A stretch of DNA of 10,851 nt from an uncultured Eubacteriales bacterium (GTDB lineage: Bacteria; Bacillota; Clostridia; Oscillospirales; CAG-272), in assembly GCA_910586545.1 (NCBI GenBank), contig CAJUIQ010000044.1, positions 1-10,851 on the forward strand. The letters run 5' to 3'. The notes under the pieces were generated by a model that ran no database searches, was not told where the DNA came from, and saw nothing but the letters and a program-made list of their open reading frames with translations. Shown here in pieces: positions 1-6,091 of the stretch (the stretch's first letter is position 1; the number at the start of each line of letters is the position of its first letter). The position numbers and the translations under genes were made by a program.

Positions 1-1359
1 AGCATCGGTAGCATCGAAGAACTGCGCAGCATGGCTGTAAGCTGCCCGGACGAAATCGAACTCCATCGCCCCTATATTGACGCGGTAAAGCTGAAATGCC
101 CCCAGTGCGGCGGCGAAATGTCCCGCGTTCCAGAAGTCATTGACTGCTGGTTTGACTCCGGCGCCATGCCTTTCGCGCAGCACCACTATCCATTTGAAAA
201 TAAAGAATTGTTTGAAGCCCAATTCCCCGCCGACTTTATTTCGGAAGCGGTGGATCAGACCCGCGGTTGGTTCTATTCTCTGCTTGCCATCTCCACCCTA
301 CTGTTTGATAAGGCTCCCTATAAAAACGTCATCGTTTTGGGACTGGTGCAGGATGAAGACGGACAAAAAATGTCTAAATCCAAGGGCAATGCAGTAGACC
401 CCTTCAGCGCACTGGCAACACACGGCGCCGATGCCATCCGTTGGTATTTTTATACCAACTCTGCCCCCTGGCTTCCCTCCCGATTCAGCGACCGTGCCGT
501 AACGGAAGGCCAGCGGAAGGTAATGGGCACCCTGCAAAACACCTATGCATTCTGGGTACTATATGCCAACATTGACTCCTTTGATCCTACAAAATATAAC
601 CTGGACGACTGTAATCTCACCGTAATGGACCGGTTTATCCTGTCGCGGCTGAACACCATGATCCGGGGCATTGACGAAAATCTTGCAGCTTACCGGATTC
701 CGGAAGCTGCCAAATATCTTTCTTCTTTCATCGACGAACTCTCCAACTGGTATGTACGCCGGTGCCGGGAACGTTTCTGGGCAAGCGACATGAGCGACGA
801 CAAGATTGCCGCGTATATGACGCTGTATCATGTATTGGTAGAAACGGCAAAAGCCGCCGCGCCTATGCTCCCCTTCATGGCGGAGGATATATACCGCAAT
901 CTGGTTTGCACTGTAGACCAAGCGGCTCCCATCAGCGTGCATTTGTGCGACTTCCCTAAGTGGGACGCCGCCCGCATCGATCCCACCCTGGAAGATATGA
1001 TGGAATTTGTTTTGAATGTCGTTACTCTAGGGCGCAATGCACGAAATGCCGCCAACATTAAAAACCGGCAGCCGCTGTCTGCTATCTATGTTAAGACAGA
1101 CCGCACTGTCAGTGATTATTACAGAGATATTGTAAAGGATGAGTTAAACGTAAAAGACGCTGTCTTTACGGAAGATGTGTCCGCACTGTCTTCCTACAGC
1201 TTCAAGCCGCAGCTAAAAACCGTCGGCCCCAAATACGGCAAAGTACTGGGCCAAATTCGTCAGAGCCTTCTGGAGTTGCTTCCATATGCAGAAAATACCA
1301 GGTTCAGTTTTACGCCCTGCAAAAGGACTCTTCCTATCCATGCGACGGTGCCGGCATGA
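1..1359 (+). CDS. ileS: Isoleucyl-tRNA synthetase, partial (5' end outside window, 3' end disrupted)
   Basis: This cytoplasmic class I aminoacyl-tRNA synthetase charges tRNA-Ile with isoleucine. The frame is open from base 1, so the N-terminal half lies upstream. Visible in order are a CxxC knuckle (97-108), the stretch VIDCWFDSG that follows it, the catalytic KMSKS signature (367-381), and the anticodon-binding domain from about 628, including DELSNWYVRRCRERFW. The start of the C-terminal extension of eukaryote-like bacterial IleS follows (KPQLKTVGPKYGKVLG, about 1207-1251). IleS-like sequence stops at about 1263-1278. The last ~27 codons before the TGA at 1357 do not look like IleS, and true IleS sequence returns in another frame at 1421. 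The ORF as it stands would make a protein that keeps catalytic and anticodon-binding parts but lacks most of the C-terminal extension. The family call is firm. Whether this copy works, is a pseudogene or carries an assembly error cannot be told from the window. Confidence 0.93.
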   Translation, partial: SIGSIEELRSMAVSCPDEIELHRPYIDAVKLKCPQCGGEMSRVPEVIDCWFDSGAMPFAQHHYPFENKELFEAQFPADFISEAVDQTRGWFYSLLAISTLLFDKAPYKNVIVLGLVQDEDGQKMSKSKGNAVDPFSALATHGADAIRWYFYTNSAPWLPSRFSDRAVTEGQRKVMGTLQNTYAFWVLYANIDSFDPTKYNLDDCNLTVMDRFILSRLNTMIRGIDENLAAYRIPEAAKYLSSFIDELSNWYVRRCRERFWASDMSDDKIAAYMTLYHVLVETAKAAAPMLPFMAEDIYRNLVCTVDQAAPISVHLCDFPKWDAARIDPTLEDMMEFVLNVVTLGRNARNAANIKNRQPLSAIYVKTDRTVSDYYRDIVKDELNVKDAVFTEDVSALSSYSFKPQLKTVGPKYGKVLGQIRQSLLELLPYAENTRFSFTPCKRTLPIHATVPA

Positions 1360-1430
1360 CCCTGCACTTGTGCAGCGAAGTCAAAAATACGGATTTTCTC
1401 ATTAACATGCCCGTTTTAAAGGCACACTGC
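1269..1430 (+). other. DUF362-like coding fragment inside ileS
   Basis: Read in frame 3, this stretch has no stop and encodes about 54 residues starting SGVASICRKYQVQFY and ending NTDFLINMPVLKAHC. The ending matches my memory of DUF362 (COG2006) proteins, in which a residue pattern like 'ADFLINxPVLKxHxxT' follows a segment like 'SGxxxxxxxxGVxFxxLD'. Neither end is a gene boundary: there is no start codon with a ribosome binding site and no DUF362 C-terminus. At the left edge (1269-1278) and right edge (1421-1430) the bases can be read either as IleS or as DUF362, so each junction lies within about 10 bp. The match is from recall of the family pattern, without a search. It could instead be a chance resemblance within a scrambled region. 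Confidence 0.6.
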
Positions 1431-1831
1431 GATTCAAAGCCGGGGATACGGAAGTGGAACTTTCTCGAGAGGATCTGCTCATCGATGTGCAGCAAAAAGA
1501 AGGGTATTATTCCGTGGCCGACATGGGCGTTACCGTAGCGCTGTGCACCGTACTTACAGAAGAACTGATCCGCGAAGGCTTTGTTCGAGAAGTGATCTCC
1601 AAAGTTCAGACTATGCGCAAGGATGCAGACTTTGATGTAATGGATCACATTGCCGTAGAAATTACAGGCAGCGAAAAAATTCAAAATATTCTTTCCGAAG
1701 ATTCCGAGGCTTTCCGCGAGGCTGTACTGTGCGACGCACTGGCCTTCTCCGTCCAAGACACGTGGGATGCCACAAAAGAATGGAATATTAACGGAGAAAA
1801 AGCCACCATTTCTATTCGCCGAATCAAATAA
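1421..1831 (+). pseudogene. ileS: ileS C-terminal remnant, out of frame with the main ORF
   Basis: Frame 2 from 1421 (GTLRFKAGDTEVELSRED) to the TAA at 1829-1831 reads as the end of the C-terminal extension of eukaryote-like IleS. It contains TVLTEELIREGFVREVISK, the segment QTMRKDADFDVMDHI, and the terminal KEWNINGEKATISIRR. In an intact gene this would follow the frame-1 part after a short linker of roughly 15 codons. Here it lies 142 bp beyond the last IleS-like codon and in a different frame. An upstream in-frame stop (1403-1405) rules out read-through from the left in this frame. A GTG at 1454 could open a 125-codon ORF, but the only nearby purine-rich stretch (GGGG at 1442) is a poor ribosome binding site, so independent translation is unlikely. 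Confidence 0.82.
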
Positions 1832-1837
1832 CCTGCA

Positions 1838-1870
1838 AGGGAGACCCCTTTTTTTCAAAGAGGTCTCCCT
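1838..1870 (+). terminator. Inverted repeat after ileS, possible terminator
   Basis: A perfect 9-bp stem, AGGGAGACC (1838-1846) with GGTCTCCCT (1862-1870), starts 7 bp after the ileS stop. The run of seven T lies in the 15-nt loop, and the sequence after the stem is CTTAAAAAAT, with no T tract on either strand. It may end ileS transcription or stabilise its 3' end, but it is not a textbook intrinsic terminator. Confidence 0.5.
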
Positions 1871-1896
1871 CTTAAAAAATTGCAGTGGAGAACCCC

Positions 1897-2856
1897 ATGA
1901 AAAAAGAAACCCAAGCAGGAATCAATCCCTTTCCTTATAGTGACAGCAATAAGCGTTATCACACCTTTGAATATTATCTGCGCCAAAGATTTGGAGAAAA
2001 ATGCGCGCGCATCTCTCTAGATGCAGGACTCACCTGTCCCAATATAGACGGCACATGCGGGGTGGGAGGCTGTATATATTGTCTCAATGGCTCTGGAGCT
2101 GCACAGGGAGGCGCAACGCTAGCCGAACAGTACGCTGCAGGCATTGCAGCTATGCAGAAAAAATGGAAATGCAGTAAATATATTCCCTATCTTCAGGCTC
2201 ACACCAATACGTACGCTCCCGCAAAAACGCTGCGCTGTATATATAAGGAAGCGTCCCGTCTTCCAGGCGCGGTCATGCTGGCCATTGCCACTCGCCCGGA
2301 CTGCTTGGATCCGGAGGTAGTATCCGTTTTGGCCGAAACTTCCCGATCCATTCCTCTTTTAGTGGAATTGGGCCTGCAGACAATTCACGACGATACGGCA
2401 AGCCGCATCAATCGCGGTCATTCCTACAGTGTATTTGCAGATGGATATCGCCGACTGCGGAACGCAGGGGGAGATATCAGCATCTGTATCCATTTGATTA
2501 ACGGCCTGCCGGGAGAAACCAAGGAGCATATGATTGCATCGGCCCGCGCTGTGGCGGCCTTGGAACCGGATATGGTCAAGCTTCACCTCCTCCATGTACT
2601 GCGGGGCACACCTTTGCATAAGCTTTATCTGCAAGGCGCATACACGCCTATGGAACAAGCAGCATATGTAAATATTGTATGTGATCAGCTCGAATGCTTT
2701 CCACCGCAAACTGTCGTTGCCAGAGTTACAGGAGACGCGCCGGCGGATGTGCTGGCTGCTCCCCTGTGGAGCAGACGAAAAACCGCCGTGTCCAATGATA
2801 TTGATAAGGAACTTTATAGAAGAAAATCCTTCCAGGGAATGCAATTTTCTCCTTGA
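1897..2856 (+). CDS. TIGR01212/YhcC-family radical SAM protein
   Basis: A 319-residue radical SAM enzyme, near the usual length of the family. Such enzymes reduce S-adenosylmethionine at a 4Fe-4S cluster to form a 5'-deoxyadenosyl radical; the substrate of this family is not known to me. The motif SLDAGLTCPNIDGT is followed by GGCIYC, giving cluster ligands C47, C59 and C62 (CX11CX2C). An extra cysteine, C54, lies between them. Other family blocks are HTFEYYLRQRFG near the N-terminus, LELGLQTIHDDTASRINRGH, HLINGLPGETKEHM and KLHLLHVLRGTPL. I chose ATG 1897 because GGAG (1887-1890) sits 6 nt upstream; an in-frame GTG at 1885 would overlap that site. It follows ileS by 65 bp and the hairpin at 1838-1870, so the two may or may not be co-transcribed. 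Nothing nearby hints at a substrate. Confidence 0.9.
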   Translation: MKKETQAGINPFPYSDSNKRYHTFEYYLRQRFGEKCARISLDAGLTCPNIDGTCGVGGCIYCLNGSGAAQGGATLAEQYAAGIAAMQKKWKCSKYIPYLQAHTNTYAPAKTLRCIYKEASRLPGAVMLAIATRPDCLDPEVVSVLAETSRSIPLLVELGLQTIHDDTASRINRGHSYSVFADGYRRLRNAGGDISICIHLINGLPGETKEHMIASARAVAALEPDMVKLHLLHVLRGTPLHKLYLQGAYTPMEQAAYVNIVCDQLECFPPQTVVARVTGDAPADVLAAPLWSRRKTAVSNDIDKELYRRKSFQGMQFSP

Positions 2857-2880
2857 CAAGAAAGATTTTTTTGATAAAAT
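2853..2880 (+). promoter_or_regulatory. Candidate sigma-A promoter for the ECF transporter gene
   Basis: A consensus -35 TTGACA (2853-2858), overlapping the stop codon of the radical SAM gene, is followed after 16 bp by TAAAAT (2875-2880), a good -10. A start of transcription near 2887 would give a leader of about 134 nt. No operator-like repeat was seen around it. Confidence 0.5.
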
Positions 2881-2887
2881 AAATAAG

Positions 2888-2926
2888 GTACTTCTTTTTC
2901 TGTAGAAAAAGATACGGCAGAAGCCG
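2888..2926 (+). promoter_or_regulatory. Hairpins in the leader of the ECF gene
   Basis: The start of the leader can form a stem CTTTTTC (2894-2900) with GAAAAAG (2905-2911) around a TGTA loop, extended below by GTA (2888-2890) with TAC (2913-2915). Just after it, CGGC (2915-2918) can pair with GCCG (2923-2926) around AGAA. I could not match this to a known riboswitch class, and no amino-acid-rich leader peptide is obvious. Confidence 0.35.
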
Positions 2927-2959
2927 CTTATAGCTCAAGATTCCACAATGCATCAGATA

Positions 2960-3001
2960 CCACAGGTGTCTTTCTCAAAAGACGCCTGTGGATTTTTATT
3001 T
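2960..3001 (+). terminator. Intrinsic terminator or attenuator before the ECF gene
   Basis: CCACAGGTGTCTTT (2960-2973) pairs with AAAGACGCCTGTGG (2978-2991) over 14 bp with a single G-U wobble and a 4-nt loop. ATTTTTATTT follows, so this is a strong rho-independent terminator on the + strand. It may simply end the radical SAM transcript. Because a good promoter lies about 80 bp before it and the ribosome binding site of the next gene (AGGAG, 3004-3008) comes directly after the T tract, it could also be an attenuator controlling the transporter. Confidence 0.8.
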
Positions 3002-3020
3002 GTAGGAGTAGAATGATAGA

Positions 3021-3574
3021 ATGCAAAACGTAAAAGCCCAATCGAAGTCTGCCGTACTGCGGCTATGTACCGCTGCTATGTGCCTGGCCGCAGGAATTTT
3101 GCTGCCCCAATTGTTTCACATACCTGGCGTCAGTATCTCCGGACAAGTATTTCTTCCCATGCATCTGCCAGTATTCTTGTGCGGACTGCTGTGCGGCTGG
3201 TCCTGGGGCGCCGCTGTTGGCGTAATCCTGCCTTTGATTTCCTCCGCCATTACCAGCATGCCCGTTATGTATCCCATGGGATTTTCCATGATGGGAGAAC
3301 TATGCGCATACGGCGCTGTATGCGGACTTTTATACACAAAAGTCTTTTCCTCTACCAATAAAGTTTGGTCTATTTACCTTTCTCTGCTTCCCGCAATGCT
3401 CGCGGGACGGCTTGTGGCCGGGTTAATTAAGTGGCTGCTGCTTATGGAGCGGAAAATCCCTTAACCTTACATGCTTTTCTAACTTCCTCTTTTATAACCG
3501 CATGGCCAGGAATCATCATTCAGTTGATTTTGATTCCCTCCATTATGCTGACATTTCGAAAATTCGGCAATTAA
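3021..3574 (+). pseudogene. ECF transporter S component, frameshifted
   Basis: The S (substrate-binding membrane) subunit of an energy-coupling factor vitamin or micronutrient importer. The frame opened by ATG 3021 contains hydrophobic helices and the typical stretches PMHLPVFLCGLLCG, GVILPLISSAITSMP and MGELCAYGAVCGLLY. It then stops at TAA 3462-3464 after GRLVAGLIKWLLLMERKIP. The family's normal end is present in another frame from about 3434 to TAA 3572-3574 (AYGAENPLTLHAFLTS, then AWPGIIIQLILIPSIM), so a -1 (or +2) shift lies near 3435-3443, within CTGCTGCTT. The repaired protein would be about 184 residues, normal for an S component. The substrate is not assigned. AGGAG (3004-3008) lies 12 nt before ATG 3021, and another ATG at 3013 opens only a 6-codon ORF. 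No ECF energising subunits (A, A', T) are in the window, which fits a solitary S gene using a shared module. Confidence 0.75.
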
Positions 3575-3606
3575 CGATTTATTCATTTTTAATAAATATT
3601 TAATTC

Positions 3607-3659
3607 ACATATAACAAAATTACGTCGATTTCCGGCGTTTTTTTGTTATATGTTTTTTC
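3607..3659 (+). terminator. Strong intrinsic terminator before the fab operon
   Basis: ACATATAACAAAA (3607-3619) pairs perfectly with TTTTGTTATATGT (3641-3653). The region between can also pair (ACGTCG 3622-3627 with CGGCGT 3633-3638, one G-U), giving a long, almost continuous hairpin that is followed by TTTTTT. It starts 33 bp after the repaired end of the ECF gene and insulates the fab operon from upstream transcription. Confidence 0.85.
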
Positions 3660-3681
3660 ATTTTTACGCCATTTCAATCAA

Positions 3682-3735
3682 TTATTTTATTGTTTTGGCA
3701 ATAAAATAGCCCTATTTTGAATATTTTCAAAATAG
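3682..3735 (+). promoter_or_regulatory. Double palindrome, candidate operator of the fab operon
   Basis: Two perfect palindromes lie side by side. The first is TATTTTATTG (3683-3692), 6 nt, CAATAAAATA (3699-3708). The second is CTATTTTGAA (3712-3721), TATT, TTCAAAATAG (3726-3735). Their outer arms share CTATTTT/AAAATAG, so four alternating half-sites occur at 3682-3688 (first base T instead of C), 3703-3709, 3712-3718 and 3729-3735; the two centres are 28 bp apart. The second palindrome ends 2 bp before the -35 box at 3738, where a bound protein could affect RNA polymerase. The TTTGA...TCAAA core resembles half-sites of the MarR-family regulator FabT, but with a wider spacer. No regulator gene is in the window. 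Confidence 0.55.
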
Positions 3736-3737
3736 TA

Positions 3738-3766
3738 TTGACATAAAGCGTGTTTCGTGATAATAT
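3738..3766 (+). promoter_or_regulatory. Sigma-A promoter of the fab operon
   Basis: The perfect -35 TTGACA (3738-3743), 17-bp spacer and -10 TAATAT (3761-3766) match the consensus promoter at 11 of 12 positions. Transcription should begin near 3772-3774, giving a leader of about 49 nt before fabH. It lies downstream of the terminator at 3607-3659 and next to the palindromes, and is the obvious main promoter for the genes that follow. Confidence 0.82.
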
Positions 3767-3821
3767 ATTGAAAAATGCAAGCATATATCGGCAACAATGC
3801 CCAGAAAGGCATGATTATATT

Positions 3822-4772
3822 ATGGGACTGAAAATTATAGGAACCGGCTCCGGTCTGCCAGGCAAGATCGTTACAAATAACGACCTTGCCGAATTTATGG
3901 ATACCAGCGACGAGTGGATTTCTCAGCGTACCGGTATCCGGCAGCGGCGGATTTTGTCCGGTAGTGAAACCCTGTTGGAATTAAGCACAAAAGCTGCCAC
4001 AGAAGCGCTGCAGGACGCGAACACGTCTGCGGACGAAATTGATTTGCTGATCGTTACCACAATTGGCGGGGATTATAAAACCCCTGCTCTCTCCTGTTTG
4101 CTGGCAGGAGAGCTTGGTATGAACTGCATCACTTTAGATGTCAACATGGCATGCTGCGGTTTTTTGTATGCGATGCATACCGCAAATGCTTATTTTGGTG
4201 CAGGTATGGCGAAGAAAGTACTTATCGTATCTGCCGAAGCCCTCTCCAGACTGACGGATTGGAGTGATCGATCCACTTGTGTTTTATTTGGGGACGCGGC
4301 GGCAGCGGCAGTTTTAGAACGTGCTGATCATGAACCTGTTTTTTCCATGGAACTGCGTGGAAAAAATGGATGGGAGCACCTGCATGCAACACGAGGAACG
4401 GACAACTGCCCCTTCAACGACTTTGAAAACAACGGCTTTTTGCACATGAATGGGCAAGACATATATAAATTTGCAGTATCTTCCATTACAGCGCGCATTC
4501 ACGCGTTGCTGGATACCTGCAGTCTTACCATAGATGATATAAATACAGTATTGCTCCACCAGGCAAATCTGCGAATCATCAATGGAGCCGTCACCCGTTT
4601 CGGTCATCCAGAAAAATTTCCACATAATATGGAAAATTACGGAAATACGTCTTCTGCCAGCGTGCCCCTGCTTCTCCATGAAATCAAGGGCAGCTTTCGG
4701 TCAGGTGACAAACTAATCCTATGCGCCTTCGGAGCTGGGCTTGCTTCCGCAGCTTGTCTCCTGGAATGGTAA
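3822..4772 (+). CDS. fabH: Beta-ketoacyl-ACP synthase III
   Basis: A 316-residue cytoplasmic condensing enzyme that starts fatty acid synthesis by joining an acyl-CoA primer to malonyl-ACP. The Cys-His-Asn triad is visible: C111 in NMACCGFLYAM (the first of two adjacent cysteines aligns with the active site), H246 in LLHQAN and N275 in NYGNTSSASVP. The glycine-rich C-terminal CAFGAGL stretch is also present. I chose ATG 3822 because MGLKIIGTGSGLPGKIV is the standard FabH N-terminus and AGAAAGG (3803-3809) can pair with the 16S 3' end at suitable aligned spacing. A longer in-frame extension to 3750 would overlap the promoter and is rejected. It is the first gene of the operon, 25 bp before acpP. 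The acyl primer preference (acetyl or branched) cannot be read with confidence. Confidence 0.96.
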   Translation: MGLKIIGTGSGLPGKIVTNNDLAEFMDTSDEWISQRTGIRQRRILSGSETLLELSTKAATEALQDANTSADEIDLLIVTTIGGDYKTPALSCLLAGELGMNCITLDVNMACCGFLYAMHTANAYFGAGMAKKVLIVSAEALSRLTDWSDRSTCVLFGDAAAAAVLERADHEPVFSMELRGKNGWEHLHATRGTDNCPFNDFENNGFLHMNGQDIYKFAVSSITARIHALLDTCSLTIDDINTVLLHQANLRIINGAVTRFGHPEKFPHNMENYGNTSSASVPLLLHEIKGSFRSGDKLILCAFGAGLASAACLLEW

Positions 4773-4797
4773 ATAAATAAAATTGGAGGAACAACAA

Positions 4798-5010
4798 ATG
4801 AAAGAGAAGGTTTTAGACATTATCGCAGCTTACAAGGGTGTAGATGCGGCAGATATCGCAACCGACAAACCCTTTAACGATATCGGTCTGGATTCTCTGG
4901 ACGTAGCGGAACTGGTTATGCAGATCGAGGATGCCTGCGGTGTGGAAATTGACATCACACCGGAGCTTAACTGCATTGATAAACTGGTAGAATACATCGA
5001 ATCCAAGTAA
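4798..5010 (+). CDS. acpP: Acyl carrier protein
   Basis: A 70-residue acidic four-helix carrier that holds growing acyl chains as thioesters on a 4'-phosphopantetheine arm. The arm is attached to S33 in the conserved GLDSLDVAEL motif. It is slightly shorter than the usual 75-80 residues, mainly at the N-terminus, but the helix II recognition region and the C-terminal CIDKLVEYIE helix are there. GGAGGA (4785-4790) sits 7 nt before ATG 4798, one of the best ribosome binding sites in the window and fitting for an abundant protein. A TTG at 4783 in the same frame would include that site and is not the start. A terminator-like hairpin follows the gene, so acpP may be made in excess over the genes after it. 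Confidence 0.96.
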   Translation: MKEKVLDIIAAYKGVDAADIATDKPFNDIGLDSLDVAELVMQIEDACGVEIDITPELNCIDKLVEYIESK

Positions 5011-5025
5011 TTTTTCCGCGGCCAA

Positions 5026-5068
5026 AACCGCTCACCAAAGCAAATGAGCCGGTGAGCGGTTCTCTTTT
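5026..5068 (+). terminator. Hairpin after acpP, possible partial terminator
   Basis: AACCGCTCACC (5026-5036) pairs perfectly with GGTGAGCGGTT (5051-5061), followed by the T-rich CTCTTTT. It lies between acpP and fabK, which by gene order belong to one operon. It would most sensibly act as a leaky terminator or as a 3'-end stabiliser of a short fabH-acpP message. Confidence 0.68.
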
Positions 5069-5087
5069 ATGAAATGGACTTTCTCCG

Positions 5088-5109
5088 AAACAATAAAAAT
5101 TTATTGTTT
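5088..5109. repeat. AT-rich palindrome in the acpP-fabK gap
   Basis: AAACAATAAA (5088-5097) and TTTATTGTTT (5100-5109) form a perfect 10-bp inverted repeat with a 2-bp centre, which suggests a DNA-protein site more than an RNA hairpin. The CAATAAAA part recurs in the first palindrome before fabH (3699-3706), but with the arms in opposite order. Just after it, TTGTTT (5104-5109) and TAAATA (5126-5131) are 16 bp apart and could be a weak secondary promoter for fabK. Confidence 0.45.
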
Positions 5110-5146
5110 GTGGGGAAGCAGAAAATAAATAGGACAGGTCTTCATT

Positions 5147-6091
5147 ATGCTAAAAACTAAACTTTGTGAACTTCTTGAAATCGAACACCCAATTATGCAG
5201 GGCGGTATGGCCTGGGTGGCAGATGCAAACCTTGCCGCCGCTGTTTCCAATGCCGGCGGACTTGGCATTATTGCCGGTATGAATTCCAACGGTGAACAGC
5301 TGCGGGAACAAATCCGTAAAGCAAAAGAAATGACTGACAAACCGTTTGGTGTCAACGTCATGCTTATGAGCCCTTATGTAGAAGAAGCCGCTGCTGTGAT
5401 CTGCGAAGAAAAAATCTCCGTAGTCACCACCGGCGCAGGGAATCCCACTCGGTTTATGGCAGCTTGGAAAGAGGCAGGCTGTAAAGTCATTCCTGTAGTT
5501 CCATCCGCCGCTCTTGCCAAAATGGTAGAGCGGAGAGGCGCCTGTGCAGTTATCGCTGAGGGAGGCGAGTCCGGCGGGCATATCGGAGAACTGAACACTA
5601 TGGCTTTGGTTCCTCAGATATGCGACGCTGTTACTATCCCCGTCATCGCCGCTGGCGGTATTGCAGACGGACGTGGCCTTGCCGCTGCGTTGATGCTGGG
5701 AGCATGCGGCGTGCAGATGGGCACTCGATTCATTGTAGCGGACGAATGTACCGCTCATGATAACTTTAAAGAAAAAGTACTTGCTGCAAAAGATATCGAT
5801 ACCATCGTTACAGGAAAACGATTAGGCCATCCTTGTAGGGCTTTAAAAAATGACTTTTCCAAGAAGTTCGCCCAGATGGAGTATGATATGACTGTCTCCA
5901 ATGAAGAGCTGGAGCAGTACGGCGCCGGCGCCCTGCGCCGGGCGGTGGTAGAGGGAGATTTGTCCGCCGGTTCTTTCCTGTGCGGGGAATGTGCGGGTCT
6001 TGTAAAAGAAAGAATGTCTTGCCGTGAGATTATCGAAGATGTGGTAAGTGGCGCCAAGCGCCTGCTTGGAGGTGCTTCTCAGTGGCTGTAA
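5147..6091 (+). CDS. fabK: Enoyl-ACP reductase II (FMN-dependent)
   Basis: A 314-residue cytoplasmic TIM-barrel flavoprotein that reduces trans-2-enoyl-ACP to acyl-ACP, the last step of each elongation cycle, with NAD(P)H. It belongs to the nitronate monooxygenase/FabK fold. Visible blocks are HPIMQGGMAWVAD at the N-terminus, NAGGLGIIAGM, KPFGVNVML, TTGAGNP (95-100), the AEGGESGGHIG segment whose H145 matches the catalytic histidine of FabK, and the phosphate-binding AAGGIADGRG (168-177). GHPCRALKN is also typical. Location between acpP and fabD makes FabK far likelier than a true nitronate monooxygenase. FabK is unrelated to FabI and is known for insensitivity to triclosan. The start is ATG 5147 with AGGACAGG (5131-5138) 8 nt upstream. 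It ends inside the start of fabD (10-bp overlap). Confidence 0.95.
   Translation: MLKTKLCELLEIEHPIMQGGMAWVADANLAAAVSNAGGLGIIAGMNSNGEQLREQIRKAKEMTDKPFGVNVMLMSPYVEEAAAVICEEKISVVTTGAGNPTRFMAAWKEAGCKVIPVVPSAALAKMVERRGACAVIAEGGESGGHIGELNTMALVPQICDAVTIPVIAAGGIADGRGLAAALMLGACGVQMGTRFIVADECTAHDNFKEKVLAAKDIDTIVTGKRLGHPCRALKNDFSKKFAQMEYDMTVSNEELEQYGAGALRRAVVEGDLSAGSFLCGECAGLVKERMSCREIIEDVVSGAKRLLGGASQWL

Noticed and set aside
1356..1538. Separate small gene of 60 codons
   Set aside because: Its first half is the DUF362-like fragment that already begins upstream of this ATG, and its second half is IleS DNA read out of frame. No ribosome binding site.
1334..1858. Long minus-strand ORF of 174 codons opposite the ileS end
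   Set aside because: It mirrors the IleS coding remnant on the + strand, has no recognisable domain and spans the inverted repeat after ileS.
3425..3464. Programmed ribosomal frameshifting in the ECF gene
   Set aside because: No slippery heptamer or downstream stimulatory structure is seen at CTGCTGCTT; mutation or sequencing error is simpler.
3750..3821. N-terminal extension of FabH from an upstream start
   Set aside because: The added codons overlap the promoter spacer and -10 box, and the canonical FabH N-terminus begins at 3822.
5150..5758. Minus-strand ORF of about 200 codons inside fabK
   Set aside because: Antisense shadow of a firmly identified FabK; composition rich in Ser, His and Cys with no family features.
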